From Voacanga thouarsii (taxonomy: Eukaryota > Streptophyta > Magnoliopsida > Gentianales > Apocynaceae): a stretch of 64,000 nt of DNA. Each line of letters begins with the position of its first letter. Position 1 is the first letter of the stretch. The notes under the pieces were generated by a model. The model was not told the origin of the DNA. It made no database searches and was given only the letters and a program-made list of their open reading frames with translations. The stretch is from contig JANUWF010001165.1 in NCBI GenBank assembly GCA_026120185.1, positions 3,534,001-3,598,000 of the forward strand, given 5' to 3'. Positions 20,100-32,614 of the stretch are shown here, piece after piece. The position numbers were made by a program, and so were the translations under genes.

Positions 20100-23000
20100 G
20101 AATATTAATTTTCTAGTAGATTTAATCCACTTAGGTGGTCCTTAACCTTCTGTGTTAGCAAAGAAACCTCCGCTATCAATCACTGATTTGTCTTCAACAC
20201 TTCTTGAATCTATGTGTCAACAGCCTTTTGCACCAACTCATTTATAGTATTTTCAAAGTCAGTTGTCTCCACATATTGCGAAGGATGCGCCGATGAAATG
20301 GATGAAGATGATGATGACTTGTGTGAAGTAGATTTCTATAGATAACTGGAGCTTAGGGATCCTATGCCATAAACTGCATTCCCTTTCTTAGGTTGGCCTA
20401 CAACTCGCAACCAAATATCAGCCTTGTTTATTGGTGGAGGCTGCTCCCCTTCAAGTGTCCGACTAGCAAATGATGCCATCTCTTTCTTCAATTCTTCTTG
20501 GCAGTGATGCTAACACATAAACAAATGCAGAAATATCAAAATAAAAAATGGATAAGAATTTTGGAATAAACACTATGAAAATCTCAACTATAGTAGTGAT
20601 TGTGAAGCTTAAAACAAAGAACATCCATCAAAATTAGTATAATTTTTTGTTGTAACATAAAAATTAAAAAAGTTACACCATCATTTGAATATTTTGCCAT
20701 CTTTCCAATTAGAAAAATTTCTTTGATTTGGTCCGCAATGCACCCCCCTAACCTCTCTTTCATAGTTCATGCATAATAAACACATTTGAATACGAAAAGA
20801 TCAAATTTCCTATTCAAGGATTATCAGAAGTAGTTATAGTAAAGAATCTAGAAGCTTTTAAGACTCTTGTAAATCTAAAAAGCAAGCTTAAAAATTTTAC
20901 CACAATGACATGACAAAGAAATCATTCATTCATAGAATACAAAGCTATTCTCACTAATCGTCATATTGAAGAAACAATTCATCAAATAAAGGCAAAAAAC
21001 ATAACAAATTTATTTTAGATATACCATATACAAGAGATTAATCCTTAGTTCACATATTACTTAGGAGAAAGCAAAAGAATGCTTACCTCATTACTAGAGT
21101 TTAATCTTGCAATCAATTTACTAAAAATATTTGAAACTTGAAATGATGTCATTTTTAGTCAACCTCGTCTTCTGCAAAATAGATAATAGTTCATATACTT
21201 TTTCCTTCTCTACCACTCTACCCCGATCTCATTGCATTTATGAAAGCAAAATCATGTACTTAGCATTATACAGTACTATGTGAAGCATCCTAGATGAGCT
21301 ATCAAGTCATTAGAGAAATAGATTTGATTGTTTCTAGCCATTGAACGTCCCATATAAAGATTTAGGAAATCAAGTGCAAAATAGAGAAGCTTCAACATCC
21401 ATACAAAAGAGAATGAAAGATTCATGTGAAAATAAATCAAGAAAATTTCTTGATGACCTGGGATTTAAGTACTTAAAATTTTAGCTAAAAGCAGTTTATT
21501 GGAGAAAGAGACTCAAGACTCTTGACTAGTAGTCTAACGGTCCATCACAACTTAGCAAAATGTCACTATAGAAGAAGACCGGGGTTAGTCATAACAGCCT
21601 CAAAAGGGAATACATAAATCGTCCTTTTCATTTTAGGCTAAAACTTGGACTACTACAAAATTATTCATGTGCCACAACTCACAAAACATGGGTTTGCCAT
21701 ACATTTCCAACCAGCATCACTGTAATCAACGTATCATCTACATGATTCTAAAATCATACAAACACCATGCACCTCCAACCATTCCTTCCCCCCCCCCTCC
21801 TCCAAACTCCCACAAAATGGCTATACAGATGGAACGTAATAAATAGGCACGTCAAAGTCTTCCACTTTGGATGGGAAAAATAGAAGCAGTAAAGCTACCT
21901 TCACTTGAGCTGAAAAGAGCTGAGAGGATTAAGATTGGAAGATGGCATAATAGTAACTGAGAACAGTAATCATCTAGCAAAAAAAAAAAAAAAAAAAAAA
22001 ACTGGGAACAGTTATCTAATGTGTATATTTTAGATTAACAAGGTAAATGCTATGAAACTCTTCTTTCTATTCTAGCTTTCAGAATCAACTTCTAGAATCT
22101 TTGTAGGCACATAAACCCCTAAAGATCATATTATTATTAATTTTTCATGCTCAAATTACACTTTGCTAAATATAATAGATATAGTAGTATGGAATAAATA
22201 ATACTAATAACCATTATTAACTTAAGAAACTTACATATGTTTCCTCGGACCGCTTGTCAATAAAGACAAGTTATGGGCCTCCAATCTCCACGTCTTCACC
22301 CTCCAACATTCGGCGTTCCTTCTTAAGCACTTGCTCAACCTTATCTTCAGTGTTTGTTGTGTGTGCGAGACATATATTTCAAAGTGTGAGTAGTCCTTAT
22401 GATATTTCCCCTTCTATATTTGGTTTAAACGTAAAATAGTATCAAAGTACATTAGATATATAGATATTAATTCTAAGTATCTTTAGAACAAGTTATTTTC
22501 ATAAATTTGAATTGAAGTACTAAAAATAAGAAAAGTTACTAGTTTTCTCTTGTGCATTGTCGCCTGTATAGAGCCGTCGGAGTGACGTGAGCCTCATAAA
22601 CATCCAGAATCACCATTTATATTTACCTTCATTTTCTCTGAAATCTTCTTGAATTTGTCACCATCCTAAATTGCTCGTAGCTTGTTATAGTCTTCATCTT
22701 TTATAAAGTCATGTGAGACTTTCCTTTTACGAACTTAGCCCATCAAATAAGTGTAGATCTTACCATATTTCTTGTCCCATTTTTGATCTAATGAGTCCAT
22801 CATATATCCTATCCCACTGGAACTATTTCTGCATATTAGCCATAAGAATTGTCAAAACATTATATAGATGATTAATATATAACACTTATAATAAAAGCAA
22901 TAAAAGAAACAATTACTGTCCACTCGGCAAACCAAACATCCTTAACTATATTTGGGAGCTTTGACCTAGATTTATTTGGTCCAAGAAACATTAATTGTAT

Positions 23001-24363
23001 GATTGGTTGAATGGAATATGCAAGCTTGTTACCTGGCAACCTCTTAGCTTTATCTTCTTCACAAAGGATTCTGCAATGCAAGAAAAATTTAACAAAAACA
23101 ACCCTTAGGTTATATAGAAAAGTGGCAATTCATTTATTAGAAAAAAAAAATCAGTTTCATCTTTGCTTCCTATGCTCATTGAAAAAGTCATTAACGTGAT
23201 AAATCATCTGTGTTTCTTTGAAAAAGTCATTAGTAGTAGGTAAGAGACCTTAAAGATTTAGAAGGAAAAAATGGTACAAAACAGGAAGTTCAAAAAGATG
23301 GCCAACTTTTATTTTTAAATTTTTTTGCTAAGCGAAATTTTATATCATAAAAACAGAATGATTTTGTACAGCAGGAATACCTCTCTACACTTAAAAGAAC
23401 GAAGAGGGAGGGGAGTAGAAAAAGAGGAAAATATGTAAGAAATTACATGTGTTGCCTGTTAGTAGCTGTTTTATTACAATTTCTAAGAATGTACTCCTCA
23501 CTGTGGCAGATTTGGTTGACAAAATTGCTTAATGAAAATGTTAATTGGTAATTAATGAGCAGTCAGTTTGCACAATTTGAAAAATTGATTAGGGTGGGAG
23601 ATTTCAATCTTCAGAGTGGATTTTAAAAAAATAAAAATAAAAGAGAGAGAGAGAAATATTTTGGCTTGATAAGCTGAGAAAGTTACATATCCTTTTATCC
23701 AAACCAAGTATTCCAAGTTACTGAAATCATTTGCAGCAGTAGACCAAACCATTACTCAGATATAATTTAGAAGGACTTGCAATGTTATCCTTAAAGATTA
23801 AAATAATGTCTACTTTAAACCATTAAGCTTAAACCCCTGAAGTAAATTCATAATCTAGTAGCAAAAAAGATGTAGTAAAAGAAAAGAGAAATCACTTACT
23901 ATCTCCCTTGATAAAACAATAGATCTTGCCTTGAGATGGAATTACAGAAGATGAGAGAGATGGCTGCACCACACCAGGAGTAGAAGATGCTTGGGCATGC
24001 TTATCAGAAGGTGTACCATCATGGTGACAATCAGATAGTACAACATCAGCGTGGCCATCAAGAGGAGTATCATTTGCATCAACATTTTGAGGAGTATGAA
24101 ATACATTGTTAGCAGGAGTATTCTAAGCACATTAATCAATAGAAATATGGTTTTTCTCATTCTCATCCAAAACAGGTGACAACTGCTATTCAGTAGCTGC
24201 AGTGACTAAAGTAGTAGATCTCAGCAAAGGCGTCAAATCTTTTTGAGTAGACACTGATTATCGTTGACCAACTGAGGGGCCACCAAGAGTTGCTCGTCCT
24301 CTTCTTGACAAAGGTGAGGAACCAGAACCCCTACTAGTTTGGTTTTTCTTTCCATACACCATT
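20100..24363 (-). pseudogene. CACTA-2 TNP1-like (Transposase_24) gene, broken, multi-exon
   Basis: In complement the gene opens at 24363 with MVYGKKNQTSRGSGSSPLSR and RGRATLGGPSVGQ. It continues through an Asp/His-rich linker near 24166-23942. Middle pieces near 22800-23081 (CEEDKAKRLPGNKLAYSIQP, IVKDVWFAEW) and 22660-22760 (RKVSHDFIKDEDYNKLRA) are separated by intron-like text, and EDKVEQVLKKERRMLEGEDV lies near 22340. The last exon near 20500-20110 reads EMASFASRTLEGEQPPPIN, KADIWLRVVGQPKKGNAVYG, IGSLSSS and a helical tail. The block W(x)VVGxxKKGxxYGxG is the C-terminal signature of plant CACTA Transposase_24 proteins. TNP1/TNPA proteins bind subterminal repeats. Stops occur in several exons. 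Confidence 0.72.
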
Positions 24364-24514
24364 TTCTGAAAAATAAAATAATTAATGAAAAATATTAATT
24401 AAACACTCAATTAAAATAATACAAATAAACGAAAATATTAATTGGTGATAAAAAAAACCACAAATAATGTAAGAATAAGATAAAAATAACTATAGACAAT
24501 CTAACTCTACCATG

Positions 24515-26545
24515 CTAGTCGCTAAGGTAATTCGAATCACTACTTAGTTCTTTTTTAGAGTCATTTGTTGATTCATCTAACTCTTCTTTATTAGAACTAC
24601 TTATGAACTCTCTCTCACTCTCTACTAGATCAACATTCTCAATAGTATCCACTTCATCAAAAGTGCCTTTGAGATCTCTGAGACTATCTATTTCATCATC
24701 CAAAATATCAAAATCTGTAGCTTGGACTTTATCCTCTTGAAGTGCACTATCCATTGTTCCCATCTCTAAGTTTCTTCTTGCAACCACATGACAAACATGC
24801 ACCCAATCTGCTGAGTCTTTCCTTTGGCTTAGATAAGGTATGCAAAACACTTGGCTTGCTTGATGTGCAAGTGCCAATGGCTTCTATTTTGTCAAACAAC
24901 GCTTGTGATTAATATCAACCATTTTATACTTTGGATGGATTCTTATGCTAATATTTTGCACTGGATCATACCAATCACAATGAAATAAGTAAGCTCGTTT
25001 AATTGGCAACCCTGGTTATTCCAATTCAACAACTTCCTTTAGCACATCATAATAATTCACTGTGTCTTCATCATTGCTATTTGAACCTTTTATGCACACA
25101 CTACTATTGGTTGTGGATTTCCTTTTACTATAGGCAATAGTGTGGAAGTTGTACCCATTCACAAAAAACTGTGAGTATGTGAGAACATATCTCTTTAGGC
25201 CCCAAGCAATGTGTTTTATTTCCTTACATGAAATATTGTTAGTTGAATTATTTGGCTAGTTGACATAAAACATGGAACACGTATTAATTATTTAAATTAA
25301 AGAAAAAAAAAAGAGTTCCTAAGAAGTTGAATTATGCTTACATATTTATTAAACCAATGAACAAACTCTCTTTCCAGTGCTAATTCGATGTCAGAGGCAG
25401 AAATTCTTGAGGAAAGAAGTCGTTTTTTAGCCTTGAACAATCTAAATATTATATAAAAAAACAATGTGTAAGTTATGTATCCCCCATTATTTGTAATCAC
25501 TAAGAAAAATAAATACTCACTCTACATAGGGTTAGACCTCTTCGGTGTTCAATAATATATACAATGCACCTGCATCATGTTCTTTTTCTGATAGAAATCT
25601 GGTTTTTGAAGCACCTGATGCCCACATAGGATAGCTGAAAGTTGAAATTCTAGGACCAAATAACTTTGAACTACCACCATCATCATTTCTGTCAACTCTT
25701 TTATGGGGTTTAAAGTAAAGCGTGCAAAAACTTGACACTTCTTCAACTATGTATGCATTACATATTGAAGCCTCTACCTTTGCGTATTCTTCACCTTCTT
25801 TTTCAAAGTGTATAAGAACCTAAGGATAAAAAATATTAATGGCATGCCAACAAATAAATGCCAACAAATAAGGTAAGAATTATTTGACTGACCTCTCAAA
25901 GGGATACATCCATCTATATTGCATAGGTCCCCCAACTACAGCTTCATACAATAAGTGAATTGGCCAATGCTCCATTGAATTAAAAAAGCTTGGAGGAAAA
26001 ATTCTCTCTAACTTGCATACGACCATAGCAATGTTTTCTTCAAATTTAAGTACTTGGTCATCATGCAACATTCTAGAAGTTAAATCCTTGAAAAATAAGC
26101 TCAATTCTAACAGTGCATTGCTTACAGCTTCTGGGAACAAATGCCGAAATGCTATGGGAATCAACTGGAGCATGAATACATGATAGTCATGAGATTTGAG
26201 GCCAAACAATTTGCATTCCTTCATATCCACACATCTTGACAAATTGGAAACATAACCATTAGAAAATTTTAATGACTTGATCCACTCACACAAGATTTTT
26301 TGAGCATTCCCCCCCCCCCAAACAATAGCATGCCTTTGGCTTACTTATACCTCCTTCAGATAGCTCCAAATCCTTTCATCGGCAAATCTCACTTAAATCT
26401 CTCCTTGCATTTTTACCATCCTTAGGATTTCCTTTAACATCAAATACAGTATTAAATGTATTGTCAATTTTTTTTTTTATGATATGCATAACATCAAGAT
26501 TATGTCTAATGAGATTTGTTCTCCAATATGGCAAACTCCAAAATA
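24515..26545 (-). pseudogene. CACTA-2 TNP2 transposase, N-terminally truncated
   Basis: In complement, from 26545, the text reads SIFWSLPYW, NLIRHNLDVMHI, NTVFDVKGNPKDGKNAR, the end of the TNP2 core (Transposase_21). It follows with the DUF4218 domain at 26293-25880 (KSHDYHVFMLQLIPIAFRHL, CKLERIFPPSFFNSMEHWP, MQYRWMYPFERSV), a linker at 25738-25532 (SSFCTLYFKPH), and EREFVHWFNKYV. The DUF4216 domain ends it near 25050-24515 (YLFHCDWYDP-type text, ALAHQASQVFCIPY), with an acidic tail. TNP2 cuts and joins CACTA ends. The N-terminal half, including the expected catalytic region, is absent beyond 26545. Stops and a poly-C run at about 26310 further break it. Confidence 0.85.
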
Positions 26546-27600
26546 TACTTTTCGTACCCTAATTACGAGACTCCTCATAGCCTCCCGGTACGCTATATGC
26601 ATTGTCAAATACAAGTACAATCAACCACTTACCCAAACAAACAAGTCCATAATATAACAAAACAAACAACAAAATCATTTGTGTTCAATGTTATACACGA
26701 ATACAAGTGAAAATTTTTGTGTGCAGCAATTTTACCACCGAGTCAAGTCAACACAAACAACAAATTATCCCAGCAATGACATAAGAAGAACCAGTTTCTA
26801 GATTTGTCATTAATTAAGAGAAAGCAAACTTTGTCTGAATTAACTAGCAAACTCCAATAATAGATAAGGTTATTCAAGTTTATAAAATCATTAGGCACAT
26901 ATACAAGGGTACTCAAATAAATCTATATAACCAATACCTTAAAAAAAATGGTTTTTACAATAACACAGAAAAAATTTACAGAAACATGAAAAATCTTCCA
27001 AACGGCTTGATTCTCAAATCAAATGTCTATATTACTGAACGAAACTGCAAAATTATATCAAACTAGTGTAGAAACGTACATTTCAGTCTAAAACAGTGGA
27101 ACACATAGGGAAATAATCAGTAATTCTCAGCTAAAGCCTCGAAGAAATCAAAAGAAAATGAACTAGATAACCATGGAAGAAACAAACAGAAGCTAAATGG
27201 AAACCCAGATGAGAGAACAAACCTCTTCGTTCGAATAGAAAATCAGATCTACAGAAATCCTCTCACGACCCAGAAATGATTCTTCAATAGTTCGAACAAA
27301 GCACCTATCAATTGATAGCAAAGAGATCAAAGAAACTTGGAGAATAATTAAAAGGGTTGGAATTGCAACATAGCAATGTAAGAAATTTGAAGGCTTTTAC
27401 CTGTTTGATTCTACTTCAGCAGCCCCAACATTACTATAAATCAATGACTAGAGGTTGTCGGCGGTGGTGGAGATTAGACTGGGGCTATCGGTTGTGGGTG
27501 GAGATCATACTGGGCTATCAGTGGTGGGCATAGCGGCATAAGCATGACAGAGAAGTGGCGAGGCATCGAATGAAGAAAGTTAGAAGTGTAATAGGTTTGC
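26546..27600 (-). other. Probable 5' exon and intron of CACTA-2 gene
   Basis: No TNP2 coding text continues here. Near 27400-27590 the complement is GC-richer (clustered GCCGCC/CCACCACC) and ends in AATCAAACAG followed by GTAAAAG, a good splice donor. By position it is likely a non-coding first exon of the transposase gene, followed by an intron. The join to 26545 looks like an internal deletion. Confidence 0.4.
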
Positions 27601-29260
27601 TTACTACTTCACTACTTTGTCTGAATTCTTTTGTTTTTATTCATCTCATTTTAGTTTATCTATTTTTTATTTAAAAAAATATATGTTAAAGTTAATAAAT
27701 TAAGTATATATACATATATATTATATTATATAAGTATAAAATAATTATTATATAAAAAATATATATACATATATTATATTGTATTTTAAAGTGAGTGTTT
27801 ATTTTTCTATTTATTTCTAAATATTCTACATTCGTTGGTCCTTTTTTTTTTTAATTCATCCTATTTTCTTATATAAAAAACACAAAATTTATTTTTCTAT
27901 AGCAAATTTGCATTATTTAGTCTTTTGGTTTCTTAAAAACATTTTATACTTTTATTAAATATAATTAGATATAATTATCTAAATGAACTAAGTTACAAAA
28001 TATAATGAATCAAATAATATTTTTGAAAACTTGTGGTCCTAAGGGTTTCTTTTGAAAACTTTAGGGACTTAGATATAATTATCTAAAAAACTAAGTTAAA
28101 AAATATAAAGATTGAAATAATTATTTTAAAAGTTTTTTTTTTATTTATTTTTACACTTGGCTCGTTATTTTTCAAAAGATATTTAAAATAAGTTGTGCTT
28201 AAAAAATTTTATGGTCGCAAGGGTTTCTTTTAGAAATTTTAGGGACTTAAATGTAATTATCCAAATGAACTAAGTGAAAAAATTATAGGGATTCAACTAA
28301 TGACTAAATGCGTTAATAATTAACTAATATGACCTTAAGTCTAAATACACATTCACATATAACTTGAGAATATATAAATTTTATCTATAATAATTACAAT
28401 TTATATATGTGCATGTATACAAAAAGACAAAATGTGATATAGTAATTAAAAGTATTGGATAAAAATAGTAACTTTACTAAGTATTTCTACTTTTATATCG
28501 AAAACTTGTTATTTTTATAATATTTGTTGTATATGATATAAATTTAAAAGTTTATCAATTTGAATATAAAAATAAAAGAATCAACTTTAGGAATATATTG
28601 ACAATTTATATGCATTAATAAAGATAATTCTTATTTAATTTTGTATGATTTATAGTAATTACTATTTTATATATGTGCATGCATATAGAAAAATATAAAT
28701 ACAATAGAAACACATCCTACACATATACATGATGCCTATATATTTATATTGTCATACAAATAAAAGTAATAACTTTTACATTACGATAAAGAGAATAACA
28801 ATTATATCTATTAATAAAATTATGTGTACAGATATAATATAACTTTTTGATTGTTAAATTTAATACACCTAATCGATAAATTGTTAAATGCCTATTTAGT
28901 TATGAATATTCACATAATTAAAAAATTAGGAATTGAGTCTTCTAAATTCAAAAGTATTTATTATATTAACAAAAATTTATAACTAAGAAATTTGTTGTAT
29001 AATTAAAGGTATGAAAAAAATTGCTTACTTTTATTATTAATTCAAAAATAAAATTTATATCATTTAGGAATATTGTACTGAATAATTATAGACTCTGATA
29101 AATAGAAGCAAATTAAAAATGAAAAAATTTTAAAAAATTAAAAGTGATAAAAGTGTTTACTTTATTTATTTATTTAAATCAAATTTTAGAAGTTTTAGAA
29201 GTGTATTTTATATAATTGTAATATTTTGTAAGAAGTAAATAACTATAATATGTGCTTCCA
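27601..29260. other. Very AT-rich stretch of CACTA-2
   Basis: No gene is seen. A diverged repeat of about 100-180 bases is visible: AAGGGTTTCTTTTGAAAACTTT near 28042 recurs near 28220, with TATAATTATCTAAATGAACTAAG-type text near 27968, 28076 and 28253. The rest is low-complexity AT. Confidence 0.45.
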
Positions 29261-29269
29261 ATTTGTACA

Positions 29270-29350
29270 AACAACGACGTAGCACAGTGGTTGGAACACT
29301 GCGCCTCCACAATGGAGATGCATGTTCGACTCTTATTCGCACAAGAGAGG
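29270..29350 (+). repeat. tRNA-like (SINE-type) segment
   Basis: GTAGCACAGTGGTTGGAAC resembles a pol III A box, and ATGTTCGACTC about 40 bases later resembles a B box. The anticodon arm is not well formed, so it is not called as a tRNA gene. The GC-richer text to 29450 may be the SINE body; no poly-A tail or target duplication was identified. Confidence 0.4.
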
Positions 29351-29479
29351 GGAAGGATTTTCGAGCTAGCGTAGCGCCACGTGTGCAGTGATGCAATATC
29401 ATGTGGCTGCCACGTGTAGCCACATAGCGAACCTTTCTGCCAGGTGGCATATTTAAAATTTTTTAAAAAAGAAATTTAA

Positions 29480-29933
29480 TTTTTTTTTTGTTTTGAATTT
29501 TTTTAGTGATGACTTACTTTTTTTGTCACTAAATGGTATCCACTTAGTGACAACTTTTTTTTTTTTTTATTAGATTTTTTTTGTTATTTTCTTTTTTTCT
29601 AAAAATTGCAAGAGTTGTCACTAAATGATGGGACATTAGTGACAACTTATTGTTATCACAAATAATTACTCATTAGTGACAATGAAATAGCAATTGTGAC
29701 AAAATTTTTAGTGAATTAGTGACAAGAAACATCATCACTAATACATGTTGACACTCAGTGATTACAAGTTGTTGTCACTAATGCTAAGACATGAGTGATA
29801 ACTCATTAATATTGTCACTGGGAGCCTTTAGTGACAACTTTTTTTTGTCACTAAACACTCTTTATTGACAATATTTTGGATATAGTGACAACTTTTTTCT
29901 ATCACTAATTGTGCTTCTTTCCCACAGTGAACC
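29480..29933. repeat. Terminus of another CACTA (CACTG-type) element
   Basis: Units of TTAGTGACAAC and its complement GTTGTCACTAA recur about fifteen times and stop at CTTCTTTCCCACAGTG, whose complement CACTGTGGGAAAGAAG looks like a CACTA-superfamily end. The text then changes abruptly to the ACCGATTACCAAC repeats of CACTA-2. No matching left end was found, so it is probably a nested, partly deleted element. Confidence 0.55.
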
Positions 29934-30864
29934 GATTACCAACTGAATATATTATCAATCGATACATTTCGCTTAGTAATCGGTCGGTAAAATTTATAAA
30001 TTAAAATACTAACCGATTAGCAACTGAATATATTATCAACCAATATATTTCAGTTAGTAATCGGTTGATAAAATTTTTAATTTAAAATACCAACCAAAAT
30101 ACTAACTAAATATATTACCAATTGATATATTTTAGTTAGTAATCGATCGGTAAAATTTTTAAATTAAATACTAACCGATTACCAACTAAAACATTTTGGT
30201 TAGCAGTCGGTTGATAAAATTTTTAAATTAAATTACCAACAGATTACCGACTAAAAATATTACCAACTGACACATTTTGATTAGCAATCGATCGATAAAA
30301 TTTTAAATTAAAATGCCAACTAAAATACCAACTAAAATACCAACCGATACATTTCAGTTAATAATTGGTTGGTAAAATTTTTAAATTAAAATACCAACCG
30401 ATTACCAACTAAATATATTACCAACCGATACATTTTGGTTAGTAATCGGTCGGTAAAATTTTTAAATTAAAATGTCAACTGATTATCAACTGAATATATT
30501 ACTAACAAATTGTTATCGATTGGTAACCAGTTGGTAATTATTTTCCTGTCAAATTACCAACCGATATATTTCGGTTAGTAACCAATTGGTAAAATTTTTT
30601 CCATTAAATTACTAACCGATTACCAACTAAATATATTACTAATCGATTATTATGAGTTGGTAATCGGTTGGTAAATATATTCCTGCCAAATTACCAATCA
30701 ATTACCAACTGATTACCAACCAACTATTTACCAACCGATTATGTTTGTTGGTAAGTGGTTGGAAAAATTTTAAAATTTTCCAATTTTCATTTCGGTTGGT
30801 AATTACCGATCGAATATGGTCAATTGGTAATAGTTAGTTGGTATATTGCATTTTTCTAATAGTG
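29934..30864. repeat. CACTA-2 right subterminal repeats
   Basis: This is a dense array of ACCGATTACCAACTGAATATATTA units and complements, with partly regular longer units, ending at the terminal repeat. Confidence 0.85.
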
Positions 30865-31666
30865 CGATGTCTGCTGATACAGTATCACCATGCTTGCCCT
30901 AGTCATACATAATTATCTACTGATAGGGTTGTCTGGGACTTAAAATTTCTTTGTCTACTCTTGAAGAGGTTGTTTGTGCCTAGTTCTTCTGCTCTTTCCA
31001 AGACACCTCGCAAAAAGTCTACTTAACTTGAAGGACAAGCTTCTACGAAGTCTATGACACCCAAGTCTACTACTACTCCCATAACTTCAAACCTAGTTCA
31101 AATGAGCTCCTCTATTCCCTCCTCTATGTTGGACCACATTCATAAGCTGCAAGCATCTATGGATCATATCAATGAATAAATTTTTGCATTATTGAAAGTA
31201 GCTCAATAGGTCTAGCTTGATCAAGTCACTCTCTACGATGTTCGGACTTGACCTTCAGGATAATCCAAAGACTAGTAATGTTTGGCCCTATTTGTTCGAA
31301 AATCAAGAGGGAGATTCTTTACATTACATTGTTATCTATGATATCTGATGGTTCATTCTCTACTATTCTTTGCTGAGTTTGGTCTGGTTTGGCTATATTT
31401 ATTTGCTGAAAATTTGCCCGAATACTCTGCTCAAGGTAATCGTTGCACCCAGCAACATGCATTTGGGATATGTACAAGTAATTAGATTACTCTGGATATT
31501 ATATTTGCCTTAGATATTGGTTGGATATTATCTTTTGCATTTATGCTCAAACTGTGTTATGTTGCATATTATGTTGAATGGTGTGTTGTGTTATAGAGTT
31601 ACATTCGTTCATTTCAATAAATGATTTTTTTTTTTTTTTGCATTAAACAATGCTAAAAGGGGAGAT
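30865..31666 (+). pseudogene. copia-1 third-ORF remnant, 3' region and polypurine tract
   Basis: Degenerate coding text of the interrupted copia element continues after CACTA-2, for example pieces rich in Ser/Thr/Lys near 30985-31110 and a helix-like segment near 31135-31210. No domain is certain. The region ends in a polypurine tract AAAAGGGGAGAT (31655-31666) directly before an LTR that starts TGTTAGGGCC. Confidence 0.55.
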
Positions 31667-32614
31667 TGTTAGGGCCTCATGTTGTTGACACTTTAACATG
31701 TTTTCTTTCAACTTAATGATCAATTGAGTCTTTTTAAAAGACAACTTTGTTGGCATAATTAGATGTGTTCTGAACTTGTTTTTGAAAGAATATCTGTAGA
31801 AAATTTTAAGGAATTATTTGTTTAAGATCTTGTGAAAAATATGAGCAATCTAATTGAAGAGTCTTGGAGATAAAGTCGTAAAGGATATTCTGCAAAAGTT
31901 AACTTCAGGTAAGAAAAGAATTGTGAATACATAACAAAATATGCGGAGTGATAAAGACTTTAGCAGCTTCCTATTAATAGTTAAAATGCATGTCTCTGTA
32001 CAACATAAATAGCGCTAACTTGGTTAAGTTGAGTAGCGATGTACAAAAACTCTGAGAAAGTATACATACAGAGATTCCGTAAAAAAGAAAGAATGATTTT
32101 CTTGTTCATATTCATTTTGACGCAATTGCTATTTGTGCTAGAGTGTTCTGATTAATCTATTATATTAATGATTCAAGTACATTAACTCCTACTATTACTT
32201 TACCAAACCTGGATTAATTTATTCTTCAAATGCATTTCCTTTTGAGTGGAAAGGTTTGAGTCAAATGAATAATTGTGGAGTTGTTGCAACAATAATTTAT
32301 GAACAATCAATCGTCTTGAGTTAAGTTCAACAATAGTTTTCTAAAAGTTTGACAGAAAGAGCACTGTGTTGTATTCTATTAGAATTTAGTAAGGATCACT
32401 TGATGATTTGGGATAAGTGTTGCTTTTGTAACTTTTGTTAAAATTTATTAGATTCATTTTACTGGTTGAAGATCTGCATACGTAAGCTTGTTAGCCAAAC
32501 TACATTACCAATTTGCTGTGCTTATTAGACTCTTTATATTCTTGTCTGTTGAATTGACATAAATTTAATAGGAAGTTTGACAAAATTATAGGAGATTAAC
32601 ACGTCAAACCTAAC
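31667..32614 (+). mobile_element. copia-1 3' LTR
   Basis: It starts TGTTAGGGCC just after the polypurine tract, in the same way as the LTR at 52717. The right end is placed at ...AAACCTAACA by its CA dinucleotide and is approximate. The 5' partner LTR is not in the window because the element is truncated at about 6636. Confidence 0.65.

Larger units (their letters stand above)
18821..30864 (-). mobile_element. CACTA-2: 12-kb CACTA transposon with both gene remnants
   Basis: The left end is CGCTACTAGAAAAAAGTG (a mutated CACTA) and the right end in complement is CACTATTAGAAAAATGC. The flanks CCA and CGA fit an imperfect 3-bp duplication. Copia-1 third-ORF text lies on both sides. Subterminal arrays of TTACCAACCGA/GGTTGGTAAT repeats fill about 1 kb at each end. 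Minus-strand remnants of TNP2 (24515-26545) and a TNP1-like gene (20100-24363) lie inside in the canonical order. The N-terminal part of TNP2 is missing and both genes have stops, so the element is not autonomous now. Confidence 0.85.

Noticed and set aside
26307..26318. Poly-C and poly-A runs (also near 21787 and 21978)
   Set aside because: Simple homopolymers, possibly with length errors; no function inferred.
29208..29450. 80-codon minus-strand ORF
   Set aside because: Crosses a tRNA-like/SINE-type segment; not a plausible protein.
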